The notes below the pieces were generated by a model that searched no databases, was not told the origin of the DNA, and worked only from the letters and a program-made list of their open reading frames with translations. 64,000 nt of DNA from JADJPO01 sp963828555 (GTDB lineage: Bacteria > Actinomycetota > Actinomycetes > Actinomycetales > Kineosporiaceae), in assembly GCA_963828555.1 (NCBI GenBank), contig CAWHEL010000005.1:186001-250000 (forward strand), read 5' to 3'. A program made the translations under genes and the position numbers. This document shows positions 23,916 through 31,966 of this stretch, piece by piece; positions within the stretch are counted from its first letter, which is position 1; each line of letters starts with the position of its first letter.

Positions 23916-24314
23916 ATGAGTGGTGAGAACCCCGTGGTGCACTTCGAGATGCCGTACGAGGACGAGGCACGGCTGACCCGGTTCTATCAGCAGGCGTTCG
24001 GCTGGGGCATGCAATCGACCGGCCCGCAGATGGGCGACTACATCACCGCCCAGACCGCCCCCACCGACGAGAACCGGATGGTCACCTCCCCGGGGACGAT
24101 CAACGGCGGGTTCTACCCGCGCAGCCCGGACGGGCCTCAGCACCCGTCGGTGGTGATCGCCGTCGGAGACATCGGTGCGGCGATGCACAACGTCACCGAC
24201 GCGGGCGGGACCGTGCTCGGAGAACCAGTCGAGATCCCCGGCATCGGCCGATACGCATCGTTCACCGACACCGAGGGCAACCGGGTGAGCCTGCTGCAGC
24301 CCCCCAACCGCTGA
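23916..24314 (+). CDS. VOC-family protein
   Basis: The protein of 132 aa has a PhnB/glyoxalase-like VOC fold: VVHFEMPYEDEARLTRFYQQAFGWGM, then GYITAQT-like loops, and IPGIGRYASFTDTEGNRVSLLQP at the C-terminus. An in-frame ATG at 23892 is a possible earlier start. The role is unknown. It is convergent with the TfoX-like gene 20 bp away. Confidence 0.78.
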   Translation: MSGENPVVHFEMPYEDEARLTRFYQQAFGWGMQSTGPQMGDYITAQTAPTDENRMVTSPGTINGGFYPRSPDGPQHPSVVIAVGDIGAAMHNVTDAGGTVLGEPVEIPGIGRYASFTDTEGNRVSLLQPPNR

Positions 24315-24334
24315 CCGTAGGTGCCCGTCTGCTA

Positions 24335-24709
24335 CTACTGGTCGTTGAGGGACTTACGGGCGAAGTCGACGGCTTCTGCGAGGACCGCGCGCCACAGGTC
24401 TGGGTCAGGACTGGGGATCGAGACCCACTCGCGGAAGACCTTGCCGGCCGGGGCGAACGGGTCGCCGTCGCCGTCCTCGATGAGCTCGCGGACTCGGTCA
24501 CGGGGCAGTTTCACGACCAGACAGTGGGTCCTGTCGTCGTAGGAGGCCAGGAATCGGCCGGCCAGCCGCACGCAGGGGTAGCCCATCATCGTGGCCCGGC
24601 CGACCGCGGGGTCGTAGAGCAGGTCGTCGGTGACCTCGACGTAGAGGTCGCGGGCGGCGTCCCCGCCGGAGGGATCCGACGGGGACGTGCCCTTCGCGCG
24701 AGGCGACAT
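24335..24709 (-). CDS. TfoX/Sxy N-terminal-like (MmcQ/YjbR-type) protein
   Basis: This 124-aa TfoX-like protein contains GRATMMGYPCVRLAGRFLASY and HCLVVKLPRDRVRELIEDGDG, ending REWVSIPSPDPDLWRAVLAEAVDFA. Stand-alone TfoX-N proteins in actinobacteria have no defined function. Its start overlaps the stop of the VOC gene by 1 nt (TGATG at 24707-24711), making it the third gene of a WYL regulator - VOC - TfoX operon. Confidence 0.78.
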   Translation of the reverse strand: MSPRAKGTSPSDPSGGDAARDLYVEVTDDLLYDPAVGRATMMGYPCVRLAGRFLASYDDRTHCLVVKLPRDRVRELIEDGDGDPFAPAGKVFREWVSIPSPDPDLWRAVLAEAVDFARKSLNDQ

Positions 24710-25098
24710 CAGGCCGCCGGCGGGCTGAAGACGCCGAACTGGTTGCCGGACGGGTCGCGCAGGTAGGCGAACCTCGGCGCGCCGGGCCCGGGATCCAGGT
24801 GCTTGCTGATCACCTTGCCGCCGAGCTGCTCCGCGTCGGCGCAGGTGGCCTCGACGTCGGCGACCAGGATGTAGAACACGGCATGGCCCGGCACCCGACC
24901 GGCAGTGCCGAAGATGCCTCCCATCGGTCCGTCGACGCCCGAGGCCTTGATGTTGCGGTAGTCCATGCCGCCGGCGGCGGCCGGGCCGTCGGCGTCGAAG
25001 CTCCAGTCGAACAGGCTGCCGTAGAACCGCTGGGCGCCGTCCGGGTCGTCGGTCGCGACCTCGAACCAGGCCAAGGTTCCGGGAGCGGGGCTGGTCAT
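24709..25098 (-). CDS. VOC-family protein
   Basis: The protein of 129 aa has a typical VOC fold: TLAWFEVATDDPDGAQRFYGSLFDW, FYILVADVEATCADAEQLGGKV, and RFAYLRDPSGNQFGVFSP. ATG 25098 follows GAGGAG and overlaps the stop of the WYL regulator (ATGA). This class often sits next to YafY-type regulators. The substrate is unknown. Confidence 0.83.
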   Translation of the reverse strand: MTSPAPGTLAWFEVATDDPDGAQRFYGSLFDWSFDADGPAAAGGMDYRNIKASGVDGPMGGIFGTAGRVPGHAVFYILVADVEATCADAEQLGGKVISKHLDPGPGAPRFAYLRDPSGNQFGVFSPPAA

Positions 25099-25910
25099 GG
25101 GTGTCTCCTCGTGAGTTCGGAACGCCCGCCAGGACGACGAGCAGAACTCAGCGTGCCGGGCGTTCGCGACAGCCCTGTGTCGGAGTTCGGCAGACAATCC
25201 TCCGGGCGCAGCGCCGACGCCGGCAGCCTCGTCTGATGCCCGTCGACCACCGGCTCCAGCGGGACGCGGCGCGCGCGCGGTCCGGTCGGTACCCGCTCGA
25301 CCCGGATGATCCGATCCATCCGGAACACCCGATCGTCGCCTCGCAGATGGCAGTAAGCCGTCAGGTACGAGCCGTTCGGGCCGACCACGACGTGCTGCGG
25401 CTCGACGCCCCGCTCGGTCTCGATCCCTCCGACGTCGGTGTAACAGATCCGTAGCACGTGGTTGTCGCGCACGGCCCGCCAGACGGCCTCGGCGACCTCA
25501 GTGTCCAGATCCGGCACCGGCTGCACGAGAAGCCTCACCTTCTCCGCCGTGGCACGGGCCTCCTCCAGCGCCCGTTCGGGCATCGCAGCGACGATCTTCT
25601 GCAAGGCGCTGCGCGCATCCCGCGCGAAGAGCACGTGCGGACTACGGCTCAACGCCACGGCGACGGCCGCCGCCTCCGCCGGCGTGAAGTTGAGCGGCGG
25701 CAGGCTCATCGAACGATCAAGCGAGTAGCCCCCCGTCCGCCCCGTCCTGGTGACCAGCGGCACGCCGGCCTGGCCCAGCGCGCTCAGATCACGCTCGATG
25801 GTGCGCACGCTGACCTCGAACAGCCCGGCCAGTCGACGGGCGGTACGGCCCCTGGGGCCCGCCGCCCGCAGCTCCTCCACCAGCGCGTACAGCCGGTCGA
25901 TGCGATTCAT
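25095..25910 (-). CDS. YafY-type HTH/WYL-domain transcriptional regulator
   Basis: This 271-aa regulator has a DeoR-like HTH at the N-terminus (RTARRLAGLFEVSVRTIERDLSALGQAGVPL) and the GYSLDRSMSLPPLNFT linker. Its WYL domain contains VLRICYTDVGG and VVVGPNGSYLTAYCHLRGDDRVFRMDRI; here the WYL signature reads SYL. These domains sense ligands, often nucleic acid or nucleotides. Translational coupling (ATGA) to the VOC gene shows an operon it probably controls. Confidence 0.85.
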   Translation of the reverse strand: MNRIDRLYALVEELRAAGPRGRTARRLAGLFEVSVRTIERDLSALGQAGVPLVTRTGRTGGYSLDRSMSLPPLNFTPAEAAAVAVALSRSPHVLFARDARSALQKIVAAMPERALEEARATAEKVRLLVQPVPDLDTEVAEAVWRAVRDNHVLRICYTDVGGIETERGVEPQHVVVGPNGSYLTAYCHLRGDDRVFRMDRIIRVERVPTGPRARRVPLEPVVDGHQTRLPASALRPEDCLPNSDTGLSRTPGTLSSARRPGGRSELTRRHP

Positions 25911-25968
25911 CACCGCAGCGTAGAAGCGGGGTCCGACAGGACTCGACCCTGTGGGGGCTTCGGCAGGG

Positions 25969-26115
25969 TCATTCGACGATGCGATTGGCGAGCTCGAGCA
26001 TCGCGAGCGGGTCGAGGACATCGATCCGGCCCGCCGCAATCGCACGTAGTTGCGCTAACGCATGGATTGCCAGACCCGCGGTCCGCTGCAGCCAAACAGA
26101 CCGTTCTGCCCTTTG
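25969..26115 (-). pseudogene. possible C-terminal remnant of an unidentified gene
   Basis: In the 223-bp gap between the GntR and WYL genes, the minus strand keeps an open frame ending at TGA 25969-25971. It reads AGLAIHALAQLRAIAAGRID followed by VLDPLAMLELANRIVE. Composition is protein-like (amphipathic helices), but no start or family can be given. Confidence 0.25.
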
Positions 26116-26133
26116 ACAGCACCGGCCTATGCG

Positions 26134-26889
26134 TCAGGGCGTGAGGCCGACGAACATCGTGTCGTGCAAGGTGGCGACGTGGCCGTGGGCCACGTTGACG
26201 GCCCGGACGGCATCCCGTGCGGCGATGGCGTCGACGAGGTCTCGGTGCTCGCAGTTGGATGCTCGCAGGTAGTCCATAGGGTAGGGAAGGTAGTAGCGGT
26301 AGAGCTCGCGCAGGACGACGCCGTACTGGGCGGCAGCGGTGGGGAGGGCGGTCGCATCCGCAACCGCGCGGTGGAAGTGCTCGTCGGCCGTGTGGAACTC
26401 GGCCCAGGTGGAGGCCCGGTCCATCACCCGCACCAGCCGCCGCAGCGCGGCGAGTTGGGCCCTGGTGGCGGATCGGGCGGCCAGGTGCGCCACTCCGCAC
26501 TCAAGGAGCAGCCGCTGGTCGATGAGATCGTGGACCTCAGTGGTGGCGCTACGGTAGGCGTCCGCCTCAGTGACCGTGCCGAGCGTCGGGTTTGCGGCCA
26601 CGAGTGTGCCGCCGTTGCGGCCGCGGCGACGCTCGAGGACGCCGTCGTGCGCGAGTGCGGTGAGCGCGCGCCGGACAGTGATCTCGCTGACGTCCATCGC
26701 CCCGGCGATCTCGGTCGGCGGCGGCAAGCGCTCGCCCGGGCTGAGCAGCCGCAGGTCGACGGCCATGGCAATCCTGGCGCGCACCGTGTCGATGGCGGTC
26801 AGGCGGCGGATACCAACGAGCGCCGAAGCGCTCAGTCGCTGCCCTGCATCACCGATCTCGATGGCGTCCGGGGTCGGGGTCGTGGGCAT
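26134..26889 (-). CDS. GntR-family (FadR-type) regulator
   Basis: The protein of 251 aa has an N-terminal winged helix (VDLRLLSPGERLPPPTEIAGAMDVSEITVRRALTALAHDGVLERRRG). A FadR-type all-helical ligand domain (FCD) follows, with EFHTADEHFHRAVADAT and C-terminal EHRDLVDAIAARDAVRAVNVAHGHV carrying metal-ligand histidines. It is divergent from the nitrilase - permease operon and probably its repressor; a palindrome sits in the gap. Confidence 0.87.
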   Translation of the reverse strand: MPTTPTPDAIEIGDAGQRLSASALVGIRRLTAIDTVRARIAMAVDLRLLSPGERLPPPTEIAGAMDVSEITVRRALTALAHDGVLERRRGRNGGTLVAANPTLGTVTEADAYRSATTEVHDLIDQRLLLECGVAHLAARSATRAQLAALRRLVRVMDRASTWAEFHTADEHFHRAVADATALPTAAAQYGVVLRELYRYYLPYPMDYLRASNCEHRDLVDAIAARDAVRAVNVAHGHVATLHDTMFVGLTP

Positions 26890-26934
26890 GCATCCATGCT
26901 AGCCGTGAAGGGCTAAAAGAAATCATTGCGATCA

Positions 26935-26948
26935 CTCTTGTATAAGAG
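26935..26948. promoter_or_regulatory. palindromic operator candidate for the GntR regulator
   Basis: CTCTTGTATAAGAG (5-bp arms CTCTT/AAGAG) in an AT-rich island between the divergent GntR gene and the nitrilase gene. TATAAG inside it could also serve as a -10 element, so bound repressor would block the promoter. Confidence 0.45.
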
Positions 26949-27007
26949 CTCATTTTGGTCTATTTTCGCGTCCAACGGCAAACAGACTGCGCGCGAAGGA
27001 GGCACTG

Positions 27008-27889
27008 ATGTCGCGAGCCCTGCCGATAGCGCTCGTCCAGGCGGCTCCGTACTCACTCGACGCGTCATTTGATGGGTTCGCCAGCGACGTCGCCGACTTG
27101 CTCGATGCCTTCCCACAGACCCGTCTCGCCGTCTACCCGGAGCTGCACTTGCACGGAGCCGATGAGGATCCGCGGACGAAGAACGACCGCCTCGACGCAT
27201 CGGCTGAACCACTGGACGGTCCACGCTGCCGGGCGCTCGGCGAGCTTGCGGGTGACCTCGGGGTGTGGCTCGTCCCGGGCAGCGTGTGCGAGCGGGGTAC
27301 CGACGGGCTGCTCTACAACACCGCCGTAGTGTTCTCCCCCGGCGGCGAGCTTGTAGCGTCCTACCGGAAGATCTTCCCCTGGCGCCCCTACGAGCCCTAT
27401 CAGCCGGGTGATCGCTTCGTGGTCCTCGACATCCCCGGCCACGGTCGACTTGGCCTGTCGATCTGCTACGACGCCTGGTTTCCTGAGGTGACACGACACC
27501 TGGCTTGGCTCGGCGCCGAGGTGGTCCTCAACCTGGTCAAGACAACCACGGCCGATCGCGCACAGGAGCTCGTGCTCGCGCGGGCGAACGCCATCGTCAA
27601 CCAGGTGTTCGTCGTCAGCGTGAACTGCGCCGGACCTGTCGGGATGGGGCAGAGCCTCGTCGTCGATCCGGAAGGTGCGGTGCGGGTAAGCGCATCGAGC
27701 GAGAACCCGGTGGTGCTGACCGACGTCCTTGATCTCGACCATGTCGTGCGGGCCCGCACCTACGGCACGGCTGGGCTCAACCGGATGTGGGACCAGTTCG
27801 AGGACGGCGACGCCCCGCTCAAGCTCCCGCTCTACCAAGGCCGAATCGACCCCGAGCTCTGGCACATCCAGAGCGACGACCACCGTTAG
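27008..27889 (+). CDS. nitrilase-superfamily carbon-nitrogen hydrolase
   Basis: This 293-aa amidase/nitrilase-superfamily enzyme has a visible catalytic triad: Glu45 (AVYPELHLHG), Lys121 (YRKIFPW) and Cys153 (LSICYDAWFPE). It would hydrolyse an amide or N-carbamoyl compound. It is the first gene of an operon with an APC permease 25 nt downstream. A broken glutamine-synthetase-family gene follows, pointing to uptake and use of an amine or amide nitrogen source under GntR control. The exact substrate is unknown. Confidence 0.87.
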   Translation: MSRALPIALVQAAPYSLDASFDGFASDVADLLDAFPQTRLAVYPELHLHGADEDPRTKNDRLDASAEPLDGPRCRALGELAGDLGVWLVPGSVCERGTDGLLYNTAVVFSPGGELVASYRKIFPWRPYEPYQPGDRFVVLDIPGHGRLGLSICYDAWFPEVTRHLAWLGAEVVLNLVKTTTADRAQELVLARANAIVNQVFVVSVNCAGPVGMGQSLVVDPEGAVRVSASSENPVVLTDVLDLDHVVRARTYGTAGLNRMWDQFEDGDAPLKLPLYQGRIDPELWHIQSDDHR

Positions 27890-27914
27890 TCCCATCCCGA
27901 CCTAGGAGCCCTCC

Positions 27915-29282
27915 ATGGCACAAGCCAGCCCCACGTTGGTCCGGACGCTGGGACTGCGGTCCGTCGTCCTGTTCGGCCTCGCCTACATGACTCCGATCAT
28001 CGTCCTGGGCATCTTCGGCATCATCGCGGAGGTCACCGGCGGGGCCACACCGTCGGCCTACCTCCTCGCCCTCGTTGCCATGCTGTTCACGGCGTTCAGC
28101 TACGGCCGGATGGCCGGGGCGTTCCCGGTCGCCGGGTCGGCCTACACGTATGTGCGCAAGTGCCTGGACGCGCGCACCGGCTTCCTGGTCGGCTGGGCGG
28201 TGCTGCTCGACTACTTCTTCCTGCCGATGGTGATCTGGCTGTTCGGCGCGGTCTATCTGCAGGCGAAGTTCCCGGGCGTTCCGTTCTGGGTGTGGGTGAT
28301 CGCGTTCATCGTGACGACATCCGCGCTGAATGTGCTCGGCGTCCAGACGGCGGCGAAGGTCAACTTCTTCCTTATGGCATTCCAGGTCCTCGTCATCGTG
28401 CTCTTCGTCGGGCTGTCCCTCGCCCACGCGTTCCGTGCTGGCGGCGCCACCGCCCTGGTCACCACACACCCGTTCGTGAACAGCACCACGACCTGGGCTG
28501 GGATCTCCGCGGGCGCAGCTATCGCGGCATATTCCTTCCTCGGCTTCGACGCGGTCACGACGCTCACCGAGGAGACCATCGATCCGCGTCGAACGATCCC
28601 CCGAGCCATCATGCTCACGGCCCTGATCGGCGGCGGCATCTTCGTCGTCGTCGCCTACACCACCCAGCTCGTCCACCCCGGCGGCGAGTTCACCGATTCG
28701 GCATCTGCTGCGTTCGACATCGCCCAGGAGATCGGCGGGGACATATTCGGCTCGATCTTCCTTGCCGGCCTGGTGATGGCGCAGTACGCGTCCGGCCTGG
28801 CAGCACAGGCAAGCGTCTCGCGTCTGCTCTTCGCGATGGGCCGCGACAACGTGCTACCCAGGAAGTTCTTCGGCTTCGTCCACCCGAAGTACCACACCCC
28901 CATCCTCAATCTGATTCTCAGCGGCCTGGTCGGGATGCTGGCGCTCTGGTTCGACCCGGCCACGTCGACGTCGTTCATCAACTTCGGCGCCTTCACCGCC
29001 TTCACGTTTGTCAACCTGTCCGTGATCGGCTTCTTCCTGCGTGAACGGCGCAAGGGGACGTCGCACAACCCGTGGGCCTACGTCGTCGCGCCGGCCTTCG
29101 GTGCTGTCATCGACCTGTGGCTGCTCACTCAGCTGGACCGCAACGCCATCACGCTCGGTCTAGGGTGGCTCGCATTGGGTGTCCTCTACCTGGGCGTGAT
29201 GACCAAAGGATTCCGCAACTCTCCGCCGGAGATGGAGTTCACCGAGGACGTCGAGATCGCCCTACCGGTTCACGGCGGCTGA
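27915..29282 (+). CDS. APC-family amino acid/amine permease
   Basis: The protein of 455 aa has about 12 membrane segments and APC-superfamily hallmarks: GLAYMTPIIVLGIFGIIAEVTGG in TM1, AGAFPVAGSAYTYVRKCLDAR between TM2 and TM3, and FLGFDAVTTLTEETIDPRRTIPRA in TM6-7. Its relatives transport amino acids, putrescine or ethanolamine. It is co-transcribed with the nitrilase gene and probably imports its substrate or a related amine. Confidence 0.88.
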   Translation: MAQASPTLVRTLGLRSVVLFGLAYMTPIIVLGIFGIIAEVTGGATPSAYLLALVAMLFTAFSYGRMAGAFPVAGSAYTYVRKCLDARTGFLVGWAVLLDYFFLPMVIWLFGAVYLQAKFPGVPFWVWVIAFIVTTSALNVLGVQTAAKVNFFLMAFQVLVIVLFVGLSLAHAFRAGGATALVTTHPFVNSTTTWAGISAGAAIAAYSFLGFDAVTTLTEETIDPRRTIPRAIMLTALIGGGIFVVVAYTTQLVHPGGEFTDSASAAFDIAQEIGGDIFGSIFLAGLVMAQYASGLAAQASVSRLLFAMGRDNVLPRKFFGFVHPKYHTPILNLILSGLVGMLALWFDPATSTSFINFGAFTAFTFVNLSVIGFFLRERRKGTSHNPWAYVVAPAFGAVIDLWLLTQLDRNAITLGLGWLALGVLYLGVMTKGFRNSPPEMEFTEDVEIALPVHGG

Positions 29283-29316
29283 GTCCCGAACCCCCGAGGC
29301 ACGCAAGGGGCTGAGC

Positions 29317-29550
29317 GTGAGCGAATCCTTCACTGGGTTGACCCACATCGCGACCTGCGACCTCGGGGGCGTCTGCCAAGGCCGAGCAGTGCCCAACACC
29401 GACTCGACGCGACGCGATGGAGCCGCGAGGGCACGGGATGGGTTCCTGCGTCGATCGCGATGAGCCCGTTGGGGCACATCCTCGAGGAGAACGCGTTCGC
29501 CGACATCGGAGACCTACGTCTCGTCCCCGACCTCACCACGCGGTGCGAAC
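29317..29550 (+). pseudogene. N-terminal remnant of a glutamine-synthetase-family ligase, frameshifted
   Basis: GTG 29317, 35 bp after the permease stop and behind AAGGGG, opens SESFTGLTHIATCDLGGVCQ then GRAVPNTDS. In the +1-shifted frame the sequence resumes as GTGWVPASIAMSPLGHI, then GDLRLVPDLTTRCELP. Both match the N-terminal region of GS-like gamma-glutamyl-amine ligases (DLxGxxRGRxxP then GDLRLVPD). A one-base loss lies near 29430-29440, and homology ends about 29550, so the catalytic domain is deleted. This explains most of the 388-bp gap after the permease and shows the amine-use operon was once longer. Confidence 0.6.
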
Positions 29551-29670
29551 TCCCAGCAATCGGGATCAAGCCGGCCGAGTCCAACCGTGAATCGATGCTT
29601 CGCATCTGCCCCTATCTTGAGTGCCTCTGGGAGATTCGTTGTCGGTTGTCGCGGCGCTACGATCCGGGAG

Positions 29671-30711
29671 ATGGGCGCGCCTGAGGTCGGAGCGCAACGG
29701 CGCACTGCGTCCGACTCGTTGGTCGAGCAGCTTGCAGCCTCGGTGGATCCCGTCGTCGCCTACAAGGCGCGCCTGCTGACCGGGTTGGAGCCCGGCTCGG
29801 CGACGGCCCAATCGATGCGGGAGCGCATCCCCGGCTCCCCGATGGCCCGGGCGTTGCTGCGGGTCTTCGAGCAGGACGCCAAGACGCTGCACCACGCCTA
29901 CCGCAAGTGGCAGGGCCCGCACTGGACGCTGACCTGTCTGGCGATGATCGACTACCCGGCGGGCGACGAGCGGCTACGACCGCTGGTGCGTCGGGTCCAC
30001 GACTGGCTGTTCTCGAAACACTTCCTCGAGCCGCCTCTCACGTCCATCTTCCCTGGGCAGGGGGACCGGGTCCGGCATTGCGCGTCCATGGACGGCAACG
30101 CGATCTGGTACTCGGTCCGCCTCGGGCTGGAGGAGGACCGCACCCGCGATGCGGTGGACCGGCTGATCGGCTGGCAGTGGCCCGACGGCGGCTGGAACTG
30201 CGACAAGCGTCCCGAGGCCACCCACTCGTCGTTCCAGGAGTCCCTGATCCCGGCGCGCGGGCTGTGGGCGTACGGGCGCGCCCACGACTACGCGCCGGCT
30301 CTCCAGGCGGCCCAGCGGGTGGCGGACCTGATGCTGCCGCGGCGCCTGCTGTGGCATCGCTCCGATGGCAGCCTGATCGTGCCTGACTGGGCCGGCAAGC
30401 CCGGCCCGGACCGGATCCACTACCCGATCCAGTTCTTCGACGTGCTGTTCGCGCTGCAGGTGATGGCCGACCTCGGGCGCCTGGGTGACCCGCGCTGCTC
30501 CGACTCGCTGGGGCTGCTGGAATCCAAGCGGCTGCCCGGCGGCGGCTTCCCGCTCGAGGCGCCGAACACGGTCACCGCCGATCATGTGGTCAGCCGCGGC
30601 AGTTACGCCGACTGGGGACCCTCGGGCCTGCGGCGCTGCAATCCCCTGGTGACCCTCGCCGCGCTCGCCGTGCTCCGCGCCCAGACCGGAGGGTCACCAA
30701 GCCGGCCTTGA
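29671..30711 (+). CDS. prenyltransferase/squalene-cyclase-like repeat protein
   Basis: This 346-aa protein has alpha-alpha-barrel repeats of the squalene-hopene cyclase/prenyltransferase-beta superfamily. The best QW-like motif is GWQWPDGGWNCDKRPEATHSS around residue 170, and a second is ESKRLPGGGFPLE. The catalytic DxDD motif of true triterpene cyclases is not seen, and the length is about half of a cyclase, so it is probably a single-barrel homologue of unknown role. The ATG at 29671 has GGGAG directly next to it; an earlier start is possible. Confidence 0.65.
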   Translation: MGAPEVGAQRRTASDSLVEQLAASVDPVVAYKARLLTGLEPGSATAQSMRERIPGSPMARALLRVFEQDAKTLHHAYRKWQGPHWTLTCLAMIDYPAGDERLRPLVRRVHDWLFSKHFLEPPLTSIFPGQGDRVRHCASMDGNAIWYSVRLGLEEDRTRDAVDRLIGWQWPDGGWNCDKRPEATHSSFQESLIPARGLWAYGRAHDYAPALQAAQRVADLMLPRRLLWHRSDGSLIVPDWAGKPGPDRIHYPIQFFDVLFALQVMADLGRLGDPRCSDSLGLLESKRLPGGGFPLEAPNTVTADHVVSRGSYADWGPSGLRRCNPLVTLAALAVLRAQTGGSPSRP

Positions 30712-30714
30712 GCG

Positions 30715-30985
30715 CTACGTGGTTCGGAGTGGCTGACGGCGCTGTGCGGGGGTGCCGACGGTCTTGCGTTCGTGCCGCGAGGCGAGCCAGATGGCTGTCG
30801 CCATGAGTGCCAGGACGTCGATGAAGCCGAGGATGGCCGCCCACGGCATCGTGATCTCGCCGCCCTCCAGGTTGTTGTAGAAGGACCCCATCGGGATGAG
30901 CAGCGGCCAGAGCACGACCAGGTTGCGGACGGTGGCGTAGGCGATGGCGTAGACCAGGCCGAACGCTGCTCGCCGTCGTCCTGCT
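30715..30985 (-). pseudogene. C-terminal fragment of a CPBP-family membrane protease gene
   Basis: The minus strand reads GLVYAIAYATVRNLVVLWPLLI then GSFYNNLEGGEITMPWAAILGF and a last helix before a basic tail. This matches the last two or three helices of CPBP (CAAX-like) intramembrane proteases. The EExxxR and HxxxH catalytic region is absent because the frame starts only near 30985. It lies just downstream of a complete CPBP gene on the same strand, so it may derive from an ancestral tandem pair. Confidence 0.5.
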
Positions 30986-31047
30986 CGCCTGCCTCGGGGT
31001 GGCCACGAGCAAGGGCCGGCTGGAAGGCGGTGCCGGTCGCGGACGGG

Positions 31048-31917
31048 CTAGAGGCCGAGCATGAAGGCGTTGCGGACGGCGTCGTTGACTGCGTGCGCGA
31101 GCGCAGGACCTGCGAGGTTGCGGGTACGTCGCCACGCCAGCGACAGCGGGACGCCGAGCAGGACGTGCACGACGACGAGCACTCCCGCCTGGAGGGGGAA
31201 CGGGAGCGAGAGGGCGTTCGAGACGGGCAGGTGCCACAGGCCCCAGAGCGCGGACACGTAGACGGCGGACACCAGACCGCGGCTCTCGCCGTCGTGATGC
31301 ACGTGGGCGTCCAGTGCTCCCCGGAACGAGACCTCCTCGAGCAGGAAGGTGGCAGGGAAGTAGAGCGCCGCGTACTGGGCGATGGTCGTCACGACGGCCA
31401 GGGCGGAGATCGGTGTGCCCGTCGCGAGGTGCATAGTGCCGTAGACCGCTGCGAAACCGGTGGAGCCCACAGCCATCGGCAGGGCGGCCGCGCGGAGCGC
31501 GCTACGCACCGAGCCGACGCGCAGCGCGAACGCCGCCCAGACGGCGCCGGCGGTCGCCGCGATGTACCAGCCCACGCCGGCCCAGTCGCCGGATCCCACC
31601 GCGTTCACCGCGAAGTAGATGGGGACGATGGCCAGCACGGCGGCGAGGCCGATTCCGGGACCGTCGAGGGCGAAGCGGGTCGTGCCGGCCGCGAACAGCT
31701 CGCGGAGGGGACGCCGACGGACGAGAACCTGGAAGCCGATCGTGAGAGGGATCCCCAGAAGCAGGTAGCCGTTGCTGCTGATCGGCAGCAGGTAGCCCGC
31801 CGCCATCCACACGGCGACAAAGGCGATCGCCTCCGCGGCGCGGCGCCGTTGTGAGGTGTCGGGCCGTTCCGTGACGGCGCGAGCCGTGGTTGTCGTCCGA
31901 GCGATGGGCACTGTCAT
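31048..31917 (-). CDS. CPBP-family intramembrane metalloprotease
   Basis: The 289-aa protein has about 8 membrane segments. Conserved CPBP motifs are visible: FLLEEVSFRGAL (EExxxR), SALWGLWHLP (motif 2, WHxP) and LAHAVNDA (motif 3, HxxND). Family members cleave prenylated or small secreted proteins, or act in bacteriocin immunity and envelope stress. It starts 50 bp upstream of the quinone-oxidoreductase stop on the same strand, and an eroded CPBP fragment follows. Confidence 0.85.
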   Translation of the reverse strand: MTVPIARTTTTARAVTERPDTSQRRRAAEAIAFVAVWMAAGYLLPISSNGYLLLGIPLTIGFQVLVRRRPLRELFAAGTTRFALDGPGIGLAAVLAIVPIYFAVNAVGSGDWAGVGWYIAATAGAVWAAFALRVGSVRSALRAAALPMAVGSTGFAAVYGTMHLATGTPISALAVVTTIAQYAALYFPATFLLEEVSFRGALDAHVHHDGESRGLVSAVYVSALWGLWHLPVSNALSLPFPLQAGVLVVVHVLLGVPLSLAWRRTRNLAGPALAHAVNDAVRNAFMLGL

Positions 31918-31966
31918 TGTCTTCTCCTGGACCTGAGAACGGCCGGCGGCGACCGGGTCGGGGTGC

